Assembly (NCBI GenBank): GCA_018262985.1
Contig: JADFDI010000013.1
Coordinates: 1 to 64,000, forward strand
From: Spirochaetota bacterium
Lineage (GTDB): Bacteria; Spirochaetota; Spirochaetia; Treponematales; UBA12059
Direction of reading: 5' to 3'
Length of the DNA stretch: 64,000 bases
In this document: piece after piece, positions 40,734 through 49,798 of the stretch
Layout of the letters: each line of letters starts with the position of its first letter
Numbering within the stretch: the first letter of the stretch is position 1
Notes under the pieces: generated by a model
The model's database searches: none
What the model saw: the letters and a program-made list of their open reading frames with translations, nothing else
What the model was told of the DNA's origin: nothing
Translations under genes and position numbers: made by a program

Positions 40734-42221
40734 CTATTCCTTCAGTAGCGCGTTGATGCTCGCGGCGGCGCGGCGGCCTTCGCCCATGGCGAGGATCACG
40801 GTCGCGGCCCCGAGCACGATGTCGCCGCCCGCGTAGACCCTGTCCATGGAGGTCTTGCCCGTTTCGTCCACCGTGATGTTGCCGCGCTTGTTGACGTGGA
40901 TCTCGGGCGTGGTGGCGGGAATCAGCGGGCTCGACGAGTTGCCGATGGCCACGATGACGGCCTCGACGGGGATGATCTCCTCCGAGCCGGGAATGGGCAC
41001 GGGCCGGCGCCTGCCGGACTCGTCCGGCTCGCCGAGCTCGTAATGGAGCACCTCCATTTCCTTCACGCGGCCTTTCTCGTCGGGGACGATGCGCGTCGGG
41101 TTGGTCAGCAGCTTGAAGATTATGCCCTCTTCCTTGGCGTGCGCGACTTCCTCGACGCGGGCGGGCATCTCCACCTCGGTGCGGCGGTAGACGATGTAGA
41201 CCGTCTCGGCGCCGAGGCGCTTGGCCATGCGCGCCGCGTCCATGGCCACGTTGCCGCCGCCGAGCACGGCCACGGTCCGGGCCTGGAAGATGGGCGTGGC
41301 GGCCTTGCCCGCCGCGTAGGCCTTCATGAGGTTGGAGCGGGTCAGGTACTCGTTGGCGCTGAACACGCCCACGAGGTTCTCTCCGGGTATGTCCATGAAG
41401 TTGGGGAGTCCCGCGCCGGAGCCGACGAAGGCGGCGTCGAAGCCGTCCTCCGCGAGCAGGTCCGCGAGCTTCCGCGTGCGGCCCACCAGGAAGTTGGTCT
41501 CCACCGTGACGCCCATCTCGCGGAGCGCCGCGATCTCGTCCTGCACGATGGCCTTGGGCAGGCGGAATTCGGGGATGCCGTACATGAGCACGCCGCCGGG
41601 CTTGTGGAAGGCCTCGAACATGGTGACCTCGTGGCCGGCCTTGCGCAGGTCCGCGGCCGCGCTGATGCCCGCGGGGCCGGATCCTACGACCGCCACCTTC
41701 TTGCCGGTCGCGGGCGCGATGGCGGGGAGCTTCCGCGCGCCGCGCTCGCGCTCGAGGTCGGCGACGAAGCGCTCGACGCGGCCGATCGAAACGGCCTTGT
41801 CGACGCTCTTGAGGCTCTTGCCGAGGGTGCAGGGGGCCTGGCACTGGCTTTCCTGGGGGCAGACGCGACCGCAGACCGCGGGCAGCAGGCTCGATTCCTT
41901 GATGACCTCGAGCGAGCCTTCGAAGTCGCCCTCGGCGGCCTTGGCGAGGAAGCGGGGAATGTCGATGCCGACGGGACAGCCCGCGACGCAGGGCGCGGTC
42001 TTGCACTGGAGGCAGCGGCTCGCCTCGACGCGGGCCTGTTCGGGGCTGTAGCCGACGGCGACCTCGTCCATGTTGCCGACGCGTATGGATGGGTCCTGGC
42101 TCGGCATCTCCTGGAGGGGCAGGGCCATGCGCTCGCGGGGACCGAGGGTCTTGCCTTCTATCGCGGCGAGCGTCGCGGCGGCTGCGGCGCGGAGTTCTTC
42201 CTTGGTGGCGTGGTGGCTCAT
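40734..42221 (-). CDS. nfnB: NfnB-type NADPH/ferredoxin flavoprotein (glutamate synthase small-subunit-like)
   Basis: 495 residues. N-terminal Fer4_20 domain with CLQCKTAPCVAGCP and CGRVCPQESQCQAPC (two [4Fe-4S] clusters), then the FAD-binding VAVVGSGPAGISAAADLRKA and the NADPH-binding VAVLGGGNVAMDAARMAKRL, ending MDRVYAGGDIVLGAATVILA with the second FAD contact. Paired with NfnA, this is the electron-bifurcating NADH-dependent reduced ferredoxin:NADP oxidoreductase. It starts three bases after the NfnA stop, so the genes are coupled. Without NfnA, GltD would be the alternative, but no large GltB subunit is nearby. Confidence 0.92.
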   Translation of the reverse strand: MSHHATKEELRAAAAATLAAIEGKTLGPRERMALPLQEMPSQDPSIRVGNMDEVAVGYSPEQARVEASRCLQCKTAPCVAGCPVGIDIPRFLAKAAEGDFEGSLEVIKESSLLPAVCGRVCPQESQCQAPCTLGKSLKSVDKAVSIGRVERFVADLERERGARKLPAIAPATGKKVAVVGSGPAGISAAADLRKAGHEVTMFEAFHKPGGVLMYGIPEFRLPKAIVQDEIAALREMGVTVETNFLVGRTRKLADLLAEDGFDAAFVGSGAGLPNFMDIPGENLVGVFSANEYLTRSNLMKAYAAGKAATPIFQARTVAVLGGGNVAMDAARMAKRLGAETVYIVYRRTEVEMPARVEEVAHAKEEGIIFKLLTNPTRIVPDEKGRVKEMEVLHYELGEPDESGRRRPVPIPGSEEIIPVEAVIVAIGNSSSPLIPATTPEIHVNKRGNITVDETGKTSMDRVYAGGDIVLGAATVILAMGEGRRAAASINALLKE

Positions 42222-42223
42222 CT

Positions 42224-43075
42224 TCACTTCACCTCTCCGGCGATGCCGAGGTCCAGGTGGCAGACGTGGTGGGCTTCCTTCTCCTGGACCTTGTAGGCGC
42301 CGAGGCGGGAAAGCATGTTGTCCCAGTCCACGAGGTGGCCGTCGAACTCGGGGCCGTCCACGCAGACGAATTTGGTCTCGTTCCCGACCGTGACGCGGCA
42401 GCCGCCGCACATGCCGGTGCCGTCGATCATGATGGTGTTGAGCGAGACCACGGTCGGCACCGCGAAGGGCTTCGTGGTCGCCGCGCAGAACTTCATCATG
42501 ATCGGGGGGCCGATGGCCACGGCGAGCTGGGGCGGGTTCGCTCCCTCGCAGGCTTCCTTGAGGGGCTCGGTGACCAAGGCCTTGCGGCCGTAGCTGCCGT
42601 CGTCGGTGACGACGACGAGCTCGTCGGCCAGGGCGCGCATCTCGTCCTCCATGACGATGAGCTCCTTCGTGCGCGCGCCGATGATCACCTTCACCGTGTT
42701 GCCCGCGGCCTTGAGGGCCTGGACTATCGGGTGGAGGGGCGCGGCGCCGATGCCGCCGCCCACGCAGACCACCGTACCCACCTTCTCGATATGGGTGGGG
42801 CGGCCGAGGGGACCGAGCACGTTGGCGATGGAGTCGCCGACCTCGAGGTCCGCGAGGCGGTGCGTGGTGGCGCCGACGGCCTGGAACACGATGTCCACCG
42901 TGCCCGCGACGGGGTCCGCGTCGGCGATGGTGAGCGGAATTCGCTCGCCGAAGTCGGAATCGAGCTGGACGATGATGAATTGGCCCGCTTTTCTTTCGCG
43001 GGCGATATTGCGCGCCTCGAATTTCATGCGGAATACTTCTTCCGACAGCTGGCGCTTTTCCAGTATCCGGTGCAT
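42224..43075 (-). CDS. nfnA: NfnA-type FAD/[2Fe-2S] subunit (sulfide dehydrogenase alpha-like)
   Basis: 283 residues: FAD-binding domain with RKAGQFIIVQ and GERIPLTIAD, NAD-binding domain with VVCVGGGIGAAPLHPIVQAL, and a C-terminal [2Fe-2S] site MCGGCRVTVGNETKFVCVDG. ATG 43075 has GGAG about six bases upstream and is supported by the start of family homology (HRILEKRQLSEEVF). The first gene of the nfnAB pair; it is divergent from the Mrp/Mbx operon across a 206-base region. Confidence 0.92.
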   Translation of the reverse strand: MHRILEKRQLSEEVFRMKFEARNIARERKAGQFIIVQLDSDFGERIPLTIADADPVAGTVDIVFQAVGATTHRLADLEVGDSIANVLGPLGRPTHIEKVGTVVCVGGGIGAAPLHPIVQALKAAGNTVKVIIGARTKELIVMEDEMRALADELVVVTDDGSYGRKALVTEPLKEACEGANPPQLAVAIGPPIMMKFCAATTKPFAVPTVVSLNTIMIDGTGMCGGCRVTVGNETKFVCVDGPEFDGHLVDWDNMLSRLGAYKVQEKEAHHVCHLDLGIAGEVK

Positions 43076-43281
43076 GGAGCTCTCCGCTCGAAACAGGATG
43101 AGGTAAGGGATACACCCTTTCCGGAGGAAACGCAATCCATGAAACATATTCCGCTTGCAATATTGGAGAAAAGCCATATAATCACTCCGGCCTATTCCAA
43201 TACCCGTATATGGACATCCGACCTTCTCTGGCCCGGCGCCCGCCGCCGCGTCCCCACACTGCTCCACGCAAGGAGAGAACC
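43076..43281. promoter_or_regulatory. Divergent control region between nfnAB and the Mrp/Mbx operon
   Basis: The plus-strand promoter is strong: TTGCAA (43155-43160), 16-base spacer, perfect TATAAT (43177-43182), giving a leader of about 93 bases to ATG 43282 with AAGGAG. A weak minus-strand candidate for nfnA is TTGCGT (43135-43130), 17 bases, TATCCC (43112-43107). The region is less GC-rich than its surroundings. Shared control of the two ferredoxin-linked systems is possible from this layout. Confidence 0.65.
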
Positions 43282-43779
43282 ATGAAGGACCTCAAGGGCA
43301 GGGCGATCCGCTTCGTCCTCCTCTACGGGGCGTGGCTCGTCCTGACCGATCCCGGGAAGCGGGACGAATGGATCGCGGGAGGCATCGTCGCCTTGCTCGC
43401 CTCCGTCCTGCCGCTCTTCCCGAAGACCGCTCTGGGCGACCTCAAGCTCTCGCCGAAGGCCCTGTTCGGCATGATCGCGTACTTCGCGGTCTTCATGAAG
43501 GCGCTCGTCATGTCGAACCTCGACGTAGCCTTCCGCGTGCTCCACCCGAAGCTGCCCATCAACCCGGGCATCGTCGCGATCCGGACGAGGCTCGCGACCC
43601 CGCTCGGGCGGCTCCTCCTCGCCAACTCGATCACGCTGACCCCCGGCACCATCACGGTGGAGACGAAGGGCGACACCTTCTTCATCCATTGGATCAACGT
43701 CTCGGAACGCGACGTCGAGGCGGCCACGAAGGCCATCGTCGGGGAGTTCGAGAAGCGCCTGGAGGTGTTCTGTGGCTGA
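43282..43779 (+). CDS. mnhE: Mrp/Mbx complex subunit E (MnhE-like)
   Basis: 165 residues with two to three membrane segments at the N-terminus and the MnhE signature LANSITLTPGTITVETKGDT near residue 113. This is a non-antiporter subunit that helps fold or bind the Mrp sodium/proton antiporter module. First gene of the operon, with AAGGAGAG before the ATG; the next gene overlaps by eight bases. Confidence 0.9.
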   Translation: MKDLKGRAIRFVLLYGAWLVLTDPGKRDEWIAGGIVALLASVLPLFPKTALGDLKLSPKALFGMIAYFAVFMKALVMSNLDVAFRVLHPKLPINPGIVAIRTRLATPLGRLLLANSITLTPGTITVETKGDTFFIHWINVSERDVEAATKAIVGEFEKRLEVFCG

Positions 43780-44035
43780 TACCGTGCTCCTCGTCGCGTC
43801 GGGCATCGCCCTCGCGGCCCTGGTCCTCGCCGGCCTCCGGATGGTCCTCGGACCGACGGCGGTCGACCGGACCGTGGCGCTCGACGGCATGACCATCATG
43901 GCGCTCTCTCTCATCGCGGCGTACGCGTACTTCACGGGCCGGGGCATCTACGTCGACGTGGCCATGGTCTACGGCCTCGCGAGCTTCGCGGGCGTCGTGG
44001 CCATCGCGCGCTACCTGGAAGGGGGCCTCAAGTGA
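43772..44035 (+). CDS. mnhF: Mrp/Mbx complex subunit F (MnhF-like)
   Basis: 87 residues with three membrane helices and the MnhF pattern VLGPTAVDRTVALDGMTIMA. Small accessory subunit of the Mrp-type ion-translocating module. GTG start overlapping mnhE by eight bases; overlaps mnhG by four. Confidence 0.9.
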   Translation: MADTVLLVASGIALAALVLAGLRMVLGPTAVDRTVALDGMTIMALSLIAAYAYFTGRGIYVDVAMVYGLASFAGVVAIARYLEGGLK

Positions 44036-44418
44036 ACGAAACCATCGGCGCCTTCCTCGCGCTCGGCGGCTCCATATTCCTGCTGCTGGCCTCGGTCGGC
44101 ATGCTGCGCATGCCCGACTACTACAACCGCATGCAGACCGGCACCAAGGCCACGACGCTCGGCTCCATCCTCTTCCTGGTCGGCCTGGGCGTCATGCGCC
44201 CCGAATGGCTCGGCAAGATGCTGCTCCTCGTCGGCTTCGTTGTGCTGACCAACCCGGTCAGCTCGCACGCCCTCGCCCGCGCGGCGCACAACGCGCGCGC
44301 GAAGCTCGACAAGGTCGGGAAGACCGTGCTCGCGGTCGACGCCCTGGCCGACGCCGAGGACGCGGCCACCGACGCCCCGGCTCGGGCGGCCGGCAATGGG
44401 GAGGCCGAGCATGCTTGA
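44032..44418 (+). CDS. mnhG: Mrp/Mbx complex subunit G (MnhG-like)
   Basis: 128 residues with three membrane helices; MLRMPDYYNRMQTGTKATTL is the MnhG signature. A longer than usual C-terminal tail, rich in Ala and Asp, overhangs the next gene. GTG start overlapping mnhF by four bases. Confidence 0.9.
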   Translation: MNETIGAFLALGGSIFLLLASVGMLRMPDYYNRMQTGTKATTLGSILFLVGLGVMRPEWLGKMLLLVGFVVLTNPVSSHALARAAHNARAKLDKVGKTVLAVDALADAEDAATDAPARAAGNGEAEHA

Positions 44419-44695
44419 CGGCAGGACGACCCTCGACCTCGTCATCGGCTTCCTCGGGCTCCTCATGATCTTCGCCGCGATCTGGTCGGTGCTATCGAAG
44501 CGCCTGCTCAGCTCGGTGCTGCTCTCGGGCGCGGTGAGCCTGCTCGCCAGCCTCGTGTTCCTGGCCGTCGGCGCGCCCGACGTGGCCATGACCGAGGCGG
44601 CCATCGGCTCGGCCCTCACCACCATGGTGTTCCTCTACTCGCTCTCGCGCATGAAGGCGGAACAGGACGCCCACGAAGACGGAGGCGCCTCATGA
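44411..44695 (+). CDS. Mrp/Mbx DUF4040 subunit (MbxD-like)
   Basis: 94 residues with three membrane helices, ending at GAPDVAMTEAAIGSALTTMV, the conserved DUF4040 end that corresponds to the C-terminal part of MrpA in canonical antiporters. In Mbh/Mbx complexes it is a separate subunit. ATG 44411 has GGAGG six bases upstream and overlaps the mnhG stop; ATG 44396 is an alternative. Confidence 0.88.
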   Translation: MLDGRTTLDLVIGFLGLLMIFAAIWSVLSKRLLSSVLLSGAVSLLASLVFLAVGAPDVAMTEAAIGSALTTMVFLYSLSRMKAEQDAHEDGGAS

Positions 44696-45405
44696 TGAAG
44701 AAACTGCTCCTCCTCGCCGCGATCGCGCTGCTCGCGTTCGCGCTCTGGCCCTTCGTCCGCGACGTCGGCCTCGCCGAGCCCGGCGAGCTCGCGACCGCCT
44801 ACCTCGAGCGCGGCCCCGCCGAGCTCGGCACGGCCAACGTGGTCACCTCCATCGTGGTCAGCTACCGCGGCTTCGACACGCTCGGCGAGGTCACGGTGCT
44901 GTTCACGGCCACCGCCGGCGTCGGCGGCCTCCTCGCGCGCCGCAAGTCCGGCCACGGGAAGAAGAAGGCCGCGGAGCGCGGCGCCACCGACGCGTCGGAG
45001 ATCCTCAAGACGGCGTCGCGCCTCCTTTCGCCCCTCCTCGTGCTGTTCGGCGTCTACATCTTCCTGCACGGCCACCTGACCCCCGGCGGCGGCTTCCAGG
45101 GCGGCGTCGTCATCGCCACGGCGGTGCTGATCGGCCTGCTCGCGGACCCCGAGGCGGGCCTCGCGCACGGCGTCATGCACGTCGTCGAGGGCCTCTCGGG
45201 CTTCGCCTACGTCGCGCTCGGCGCGGTCGGGCTCTGGTTCACGGGCGTGCAGGCGGGCTTCCTCGACCCGCGCTTCCTGCCGCTCGGCGAGCTCGGACGC
45301 CTCGCGAGCGCCGGCGCCATCCCGATCATCTATTCGCTCGTCGGGCTCAAGGTCGGCGCCGAGCTGACCGGCATCCTCGACGCCATGAAGGAGGACGCCG
45401 AATGA
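44692..45405 (+). CDS. Mrp/Mbx subunit combining MbxE-like and MnhB-like parts
   Basis: 237 residues. N-terminal part: membrane anchor, then NVVTSIVVSYRGFDTLGEVT and another helix, matching the MbhE-type region. C-terminal part from about residue 105: LLSPLLVLFGVYIFLHGHLT followed by PGGGFQGG, the MnhB signature. Two units that are separate in archaeal Mbh are one chain here. Basic linker KSGHGKKKAAERG between the two. Overlaps both neighbours by four bases. Confidence 0.88.
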   Translation: MMKKLLLLAAIALLAFALWPFVRDVGLAEPGELATAYLERGPAELGTANVVTSIVVSYRGFDTLGEVTVLFTATAGVGGLLARRKSGHGKKKAAERGATDASEILKTASRLLSPLLVLFGVYIFLHGHLTPGGGFQGGVVIATAVLIGLLADPEAGLAHGVMHVVEGLSGFAYVALGAVGLWFTGVQAGFLDPRFLPLGELGRLASAGAIPIIYSLVGLKVGAELTGILDAMKEDAE

Positions 45406-45764
45406 GCGACGTGAACATCGTCACCCTGATCGGGGTCGCGCTGCTCCTGGTCGGGTTCTACGGCGCGCTGTCGCGGCCCAACGTGATCAAGATGATCGTC
45501 GGCTTCGCCATCGCGGACACCGGCGTCAACATGATCATCGTGGCGGTCGGCTACCTGCCCGGTCGCACCGCGCCCATCCTCGACTCGGCCGCCGACGCGG
45601 CCGGCGCGGCTGCCCGCATGGTCGACCCGATTCCCCAGGCGCTCGTGCTGACCGCCATCGTCATCGGCCTCGCCGTCACCGCCCTCATGCTGTCCTTCGC
45701 GGTCCGCATGCGGCGCTCGGGCGGCGGCATGGCCATCGATTCCTACGGAGAGCAGAAATGGTGA
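45402..45764 (+). CDS. mnhC: Mrp/Mbx subunit C (MnhC/NuoK-like)
   Basis: 120 residues, three membrane helices of NuoK/MnhC type: VGFYGALSRPNVIKMIVGFA and PIPQALVLTAIVIGLAVTAL. It should form part of the ion path next to the large antiporter-like subunit. Overlaps the large subunit gene by seven bases. Confidence 0.92.
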   Translation: MSDVNIVTLIGVALLLVGFYGALSRPNVIKMIVGFAIADTGVNMIIVAVGYLPGRTAPILDSAADAAGAAARMVDPIPQALVLTAIVIGLAVTALMLSFAVRMRRSGGGMAIDSYGEQKW

Positions 45765-48700
45765 CGCCGCTCGCGATCTTCGCCGCCTTCCTCGCGACGG
45801 GCTTCCTCCTGCCCCTCGCCGACAAGCTCGGGCGCCGCGTCTCGGCGACGCTCTTCTGGGCGCTGCTCGCCGGCTTCGCGGGACTGGCCGCGTACTACCT
45901 CGCGTCCTTCGTCGCGGCGCCGGGAACGCTCGAAATCTACACGGGCGGCTTCGAGCCGCCGCTCGTCATCGCCCTCAGGCTCGGCCTCGAGGAATCCGCC
46001 GCCCTGGCCGCGGTCGCCGCGGTCGCCCTGCTCGCGGCCTTCTCGATGCGCAAGGCCCTTCACGAGGCGCCCGTGTCCGGCATGATGACCTTCCTCATGC
46101 TGGTCATGGGCCTTTCGGGACTCGTCCTGACCCGCGACCTTTTCAACCTCTTCGTCTTCCTCGAGATCTCCGGCATCGCGGGCTACGCCCTGCTCGGCTT
46201 CGACGACCGGAGGCTCGCCATGTCCGCGGCCTTCAAGTACATGGTCGCCGGCGGCATCGCGAGCGCCGCGTACCTGGTCGGCGTCATCTACCTCTACCGC
46301 CTGACCGGCACCCTCAACCTCGACCTCATGATCGGCTCCGCCGGCCTCGAGGGCGCGGCGGGCGCGGCGGCGGTCTTCTTCGTGCTGGCTGCCCTGCTCG
46401 TCGAGCTCAAGCCCTTCCCCGCGAACGGCTGGGCCATCGACGCCTACGAGGCCGCCAACCCGGGCCTCGGCGCCCTGTTCTCCGGCGCCCAGGCCACGGC
46501 CATGCTCTTCGCGCTCTACAAGGTCTTCCCGCTCCTCTCCGACGCGCACCTCGCGGTGGTCATGTGGGCGGGCATCGTCACCTTCGCGTTCTCCAACCTG
46601 GTCGGCCTCCGCCAGACAGCCACGCGGCGCATGTTCGGCTACTCGTCGGCGGGCCAGGTCGGCTTCGTCGCGGCGGCCCTCGCGTTCGGCGCGCGCTACG
46701 TTGAAGGAAGCGATTTCGCCTGGCTCGTGGCGGGCGGCCTCCTCGTCAACCACCTGCTCGCGAAGACCGGCCTCTTCCTCCTCTCCGCGGCCTTCGAGAG
46801 CGACGGGGATGGTTCCATGAAGGGAAGGCCGGGCACCCTCGTCGCGGCTGCGGCGGGCGTACTCGTGGCGGCCCTCGTGGGCCTGCCTCCCTTCCCGGCC
46901 TTCTGGGCCAAGTGGGACCTAGTGCGCGTCGCCCTCGCCACGCGCGAATACGCCTTCGTCGCCCTCGTCGGCGCGGGAGGCCTTTTCGAGGCTTGGTACC
47001 TCTTCTCCTGGCTGGTCCGGCTCGTCAAGGGCGGCGCCGACGAGACGCCCGAGGCGGCGCCCGTCCCGGTCCTCCGCGTCGGCGCCGACGGCGTCGGCCC
47101 GGTGCTCGCGGCGCTCGGCATCGCGGCGCTCGGAGGCCTGTCCGCCTGGACGCGCGGGTTCACGGACCCGCTCTTCTGGGCGCCGCTCGCGGGCGGGCTC
47201 CTCTTCCTCGCCCTCGACCGCTTGCCCGGCAAGCTCAAGGCCCTGCTGGCCACCGCGGCCATCGCTGCCTTCGGGTACTTCGCCCTGCCTTCCATGTCGG
47301 AGTTCCAGAAGCTCTTCGCCCTCATGATCCTGGGCGGCGGCGCGCTCCACGCCTTCGCGGGCGGCTACCTCACGGGCCGCCGCGCCGGCCACTTCCCGCT
47401 CTACGTCATGACGGTGCTGAGCTTAGGCTACGCCCTCGTGGCGGAATCGGCGCTCGGCTTCTTCATGGCCTGGGAGCTCATGGCTCTCGGCGGCTACTTC
47501 CTCGTCCTCCAGGGCGCGAAGGGCCGCTCGGCCTCCATGATCTACCTCGCCTTCTCGATCGGCGGCGCCTTCCTCATGATGGCGGGCCTGCAGCTCGGCG
47601 GCGGCTTGATAGGCGGCGCGGCCCCGTCACCCGCGGCCCTCGCGCTGGTCGGGCTCGGCCTCCTCGCCAAGCTCGGCGCCTTCGGCCTCCACGTCTGGCT
47701 GCCGGGCGCCTACGCCGAGGCCGCCGACGACTTCTCGAGCTTCTTCTCGGCCTCGCTCTCGAAGGTCGCGGTCTTCGCCCTCATGGCGGCCCTGGCCGTC
47801 TTCGGCGAGGCCCTGCCCGGCGGCGAGCTCGCGTGGCGCGTCGTGGGCTGGGTGGGCATACTCGGCGCGGTGCTCGGCGCGCTCGCGGCCATCTTCCAGG
47901 AGGACGCCAAGTACGCGCTGGCCTTCAGCTCGATGGGCCAGATGGGCTACGTCCTGGCGGCCCTGGCCATGCGCGACCAGATGGGCTGGACAACGGCGCT
48001 CTACCTCGCGGCCACGCACTTCCTCTACAAGGGCATGATGTGGCTCTCGGTCGCGGGCGCGTCGCTGCGCACCGGGACCCGGACCATGTACCTGATGGGC
48101 GGCCTCATCAAGCGCATGCCGATCAGCTTCGTGTCCTTCCTCGTGGGCATCATCGCGCTCTCGGGCGTGCCCCCGCTCACGGGCTTCGGCGGCAAGTGGC
48201 TGCTCTACCACTCGCTCATCGCGAAGGGCTGGTACTTCGAGGCCGCGGCCAGCTTCCTCGCCTCCGGCATCGCCTTCCTCTACCTCTACCGGATGATCCA
48301 CTCGATCTTCCTCGGGCAGCCGAAGGACGAGCACCGGACCGTGAAGGAAGCGCCCTTCTGGCTCGTGCTGCCGCAGCTCCTGCTGCTCGTGGCCGTCATC
48401 GCCTTCTCGGTCTTCCCGAGGCTCATCCTCGACCCGATCATGGCGGTCGTCGGGGCGCGGTACCCGGCGGCGGGCTTCGCCTTCGAGGGACAGACCCTCG
48501 TCTCCTCGCTCGGCTACTGGAACGGCCTCCTCACCATCGTCGTCGTGGTCGTGGTCTTCGTCCTGACCTTCATCTGGATGGTCATGAACCTCCGGAAGCC
48601 GCGGCTCGTGAAGCAGTTCAACATCGTCTTCGCGGCCGAGCGCCCGTTCCGGCCCGAGACCACGCACTTCGCCTTCGACTTCTTCGCCCCGTACCGCCGC

Positions 48701-48874
48701 GCGCTCGGCTTCCTGGTGCGCGGCCGCTCCGAGAAAGCCTGGACCGCCGTCGCGGGCCTCGCGACCAGCGTCGCGGGCGCGATCCGCCGGCTCTACACCG
48801 GCAACGGCCAGACCTACGCGCTGCACGTGGTGCTCTACGTCGGCATTCTCTATCTTTTCCTGGGGGTCCGCTGA
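45758..48874 (+). CDS. Double MrpD/NuoM-like antiporter subunit (fused MbxH-MbxH')
   Basis: 1038 residues, about twice the length of MrpD. Module 1 (about 1-480) has LTRDLFNLFVFLEISGIAGY and VAGGIASAAYLVGVIYLYRL, with VELKPFPANGWAIDAYEAAN and RRMFGYSSAGQVGF. Module 2 (about 500-950) repeats the pattern: FFMAWELMALGGYFLVLQGA, AKLGAFGLHVWLPGAYAEA and KYALAFSSMGQMGYVLAALA. Each has the Glu in helix 5 and Lys in helix 7-8 needed for proton or sodium translocation. No stop or frameshift interrupts the join. In Pyrococcus Mbx these are two genes (mbxH, mbxH'). Confidence 0.92.
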   Translation: MVTPLAIFAAFLATGFLLPLADKLGRRVSATLFWALLAGFAGLAAYYLASFVAAPGTLEIYTGGFEPPLVIALRLGLEESAALAAVAAVALLAAFSMRKALHEAPVSGMMTFLMLVMGLSGLVLTRDLFNLFVFLEISGIAGYALLGFDDRRLAMSAAFKYMVAGGIASAAYLVGVIYLYRLTGTLNLDLMIGSAGLEGAAGAAAVFFVLAALLVELKPFPANGWAIDAYEAANPGLGALFSGAQATAMLFALYKVFPLLSDAHLAVVMWAGIVTFAFSNLVGLRQTATRRMFGYSSAGQVGFVAAALAFGARYVEGSDFAWLVAGGLLVNHLLAKTGLFLLSAAFESDGDGSMKGRPGTLVAAAAGVLVAALVGLPPFPAFWAKWDLVRVALATREYAFVALVGAGGLFEAWYLFSWLVRLVKGGADETPEAAPVPVLRVGADGVGPVLAALGIAALGGLSAWTRGFTDPLFWAPLAGGLLFLALDRLPGKLKALLATAAIAAFGYFALPSMSEFQKLFALMILGGGALHAFAGGYLTGRRAGHFPLYVMTVLSLGYALVAESALGFFMAWELMALGGYFLVLQGAKGRSASMIYLAFSIGGAFLMMAGLQLGGGLIGGAAPSPAALALVGLGLLAKLGAFGLHVWLPGAYAEAADDFSSFFSASLSKVAVFALMAALAVFGEALPGGELAWRVVGWVGILGAVLGALAAIFQEDAKYALAFSSMGQMGYVLAALAMRDQMGWTTALYLAATHFLYKGMMWLSVAGASLRTGTRTMYLMGGLIKRMPISFVSFLVGIIALSGVPPLTGFGGKWLLYHSLIAKGWYFEAAASFLASGIAFLYLYRMIHSIFLGQPKDEHRTVKEAPFWLVLPQLLLLVAVIAFSVFPRLILDPIMAVVGARYPAAGFAFEGQTLVSSLGYWNGLLTIVVVVVVFVLTFIWMVMNLRKPRLVKQFNIVFAAERPFRPETTHFAFDFFAPYRRALGFLVRGRSEKAWTAVAGLATSVAGAIRRLYTGNGQTYALHVVLYVGILYLFLGVR

Positions 48875-49788
48875 TGGAACCGAGCATTCCCCTCCGCATC
48901 GCGTACGCCTTCGCGTCGCTCGCCGTCATCACGGTGTACGGCCTGCTCCTGATCGGGTCCATGGCCCGGATCAGCGCGAAGGTGCAGGGACGCGTGGGCC
49001 AGCCCGTGTGGCAGCCCTTCATCGACATCGTCAAGTCGTCGGGCAAGCGCAACTCGATCTCGCACGGCGTCATGTTCTGGCTCGGGCCGGTATTCCGGCT
49101 CGCGGGCGGCGTCGGCACCTACATGTTCGTGCCGGCCGTCCTCGGCTCGGTCGTCTTCCAAAACTTCTCGATGTCGGGCGACCTCCTGCTCGTCATGTAC
49201 TTCATCTTCTTCGGCCAGCTCGGCATGGCGCTCGGCGCCTCCGAGGGCGGCCACCCGTACTCCGCCATCGGCGTCAGCCGCGGCCTCGCGCAGATGACGG
49301 CCTTCGAGGTGCCCTTCGCCCTCTCCATCATCTCGATCGCCGTGCAGTACGGCACGCTCGACATCACCAAGATCGTCATGGCCCAGCAGGGCGGCTTCCT
49401 GAACTGGACCCTGTTCACGAACCCGCTCGCGGTGGTCGCGGCGATGATCGCCTTCCTCGGCATGTCGGGCCACAACCCCTTCTCGGTGGTCATCGCGCCG
49501 CAGGAGATCCCGATCGGCCCGCCCACCGAGTACCAGTCGAACCTGCTCGGCATGCTGCAGACCAACCGCGCCGTCTTCAACGGCGCCAAGCTGGTCCTCT
49601 ACATGAACCTGTTCTTCGGCGGCGCGACCAACGTGCCCGTGATGGTGGTCAAGACCTTCCTCATCTACTTCGTCAACATCTTCGTCGGCCAGGCCTTCCC
49701 CCGCTTCCGCACCGACCAGGCCATCCGCTTCTTCCTCGGCGTGCCGACCCTGATCGGCATCGCCGCGGTCGTCCTCTTCGCGTTCTAG
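48874..49788 (+). CDS. NuoH/MbxM-like membrane subunit
   Basis: 304 residues, about eight membrane helices of complex I subunit H / group 4 hydrogenase HycD type: FIDIVKSSGKRNSISHGVMF, AFEVPFALSIISIAVQYGTL and NPFSVVIAPQEIPIGPPTEY. It links the membrane antiporter arm to the peripheral redox arm. Start and previous stop overlap by one base (TGATG). The conserved Glu pairs are present. Confidence 0.93.
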   Translation: MEPSIPLRIAYAFASLAVITVYGLLLIGSMARISAKVQGRVGQPVWQPFIDIVKSSGKRNSISHGVMFWLGPVFRLAGGVGTYMFVPAVLGSVVFQNFSMSGDLLLVMYFIFFGQLGMALGASEGGHPYSAIGVSRGLAQMTAFEVPFALSIISIAVQYGTLDITKIVMAQQGGFLNWTLFTNPLAVVAAMIAFLGMSGHNPFSVVIAPQEIPIGPPTEYQSNLLGMLQTNRAVFNGAKLVLYMNLFFGGATNVPVMVVKTFLIYFVNIFVGQAFPRFRTDQAIRFFLGVPTLIGIAAVVLFAF

Positions 49789-49798
49789 GAGCCACGAC

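Noticed and set aside
40734-42221. Glutamate synthase small subunit (GltD)
   Set aside because: The family is shared, but the gene is coupled to an NfnA-type [2Fe-2S]/FAD subunit and no GltB is near, so NfnB is preferred.
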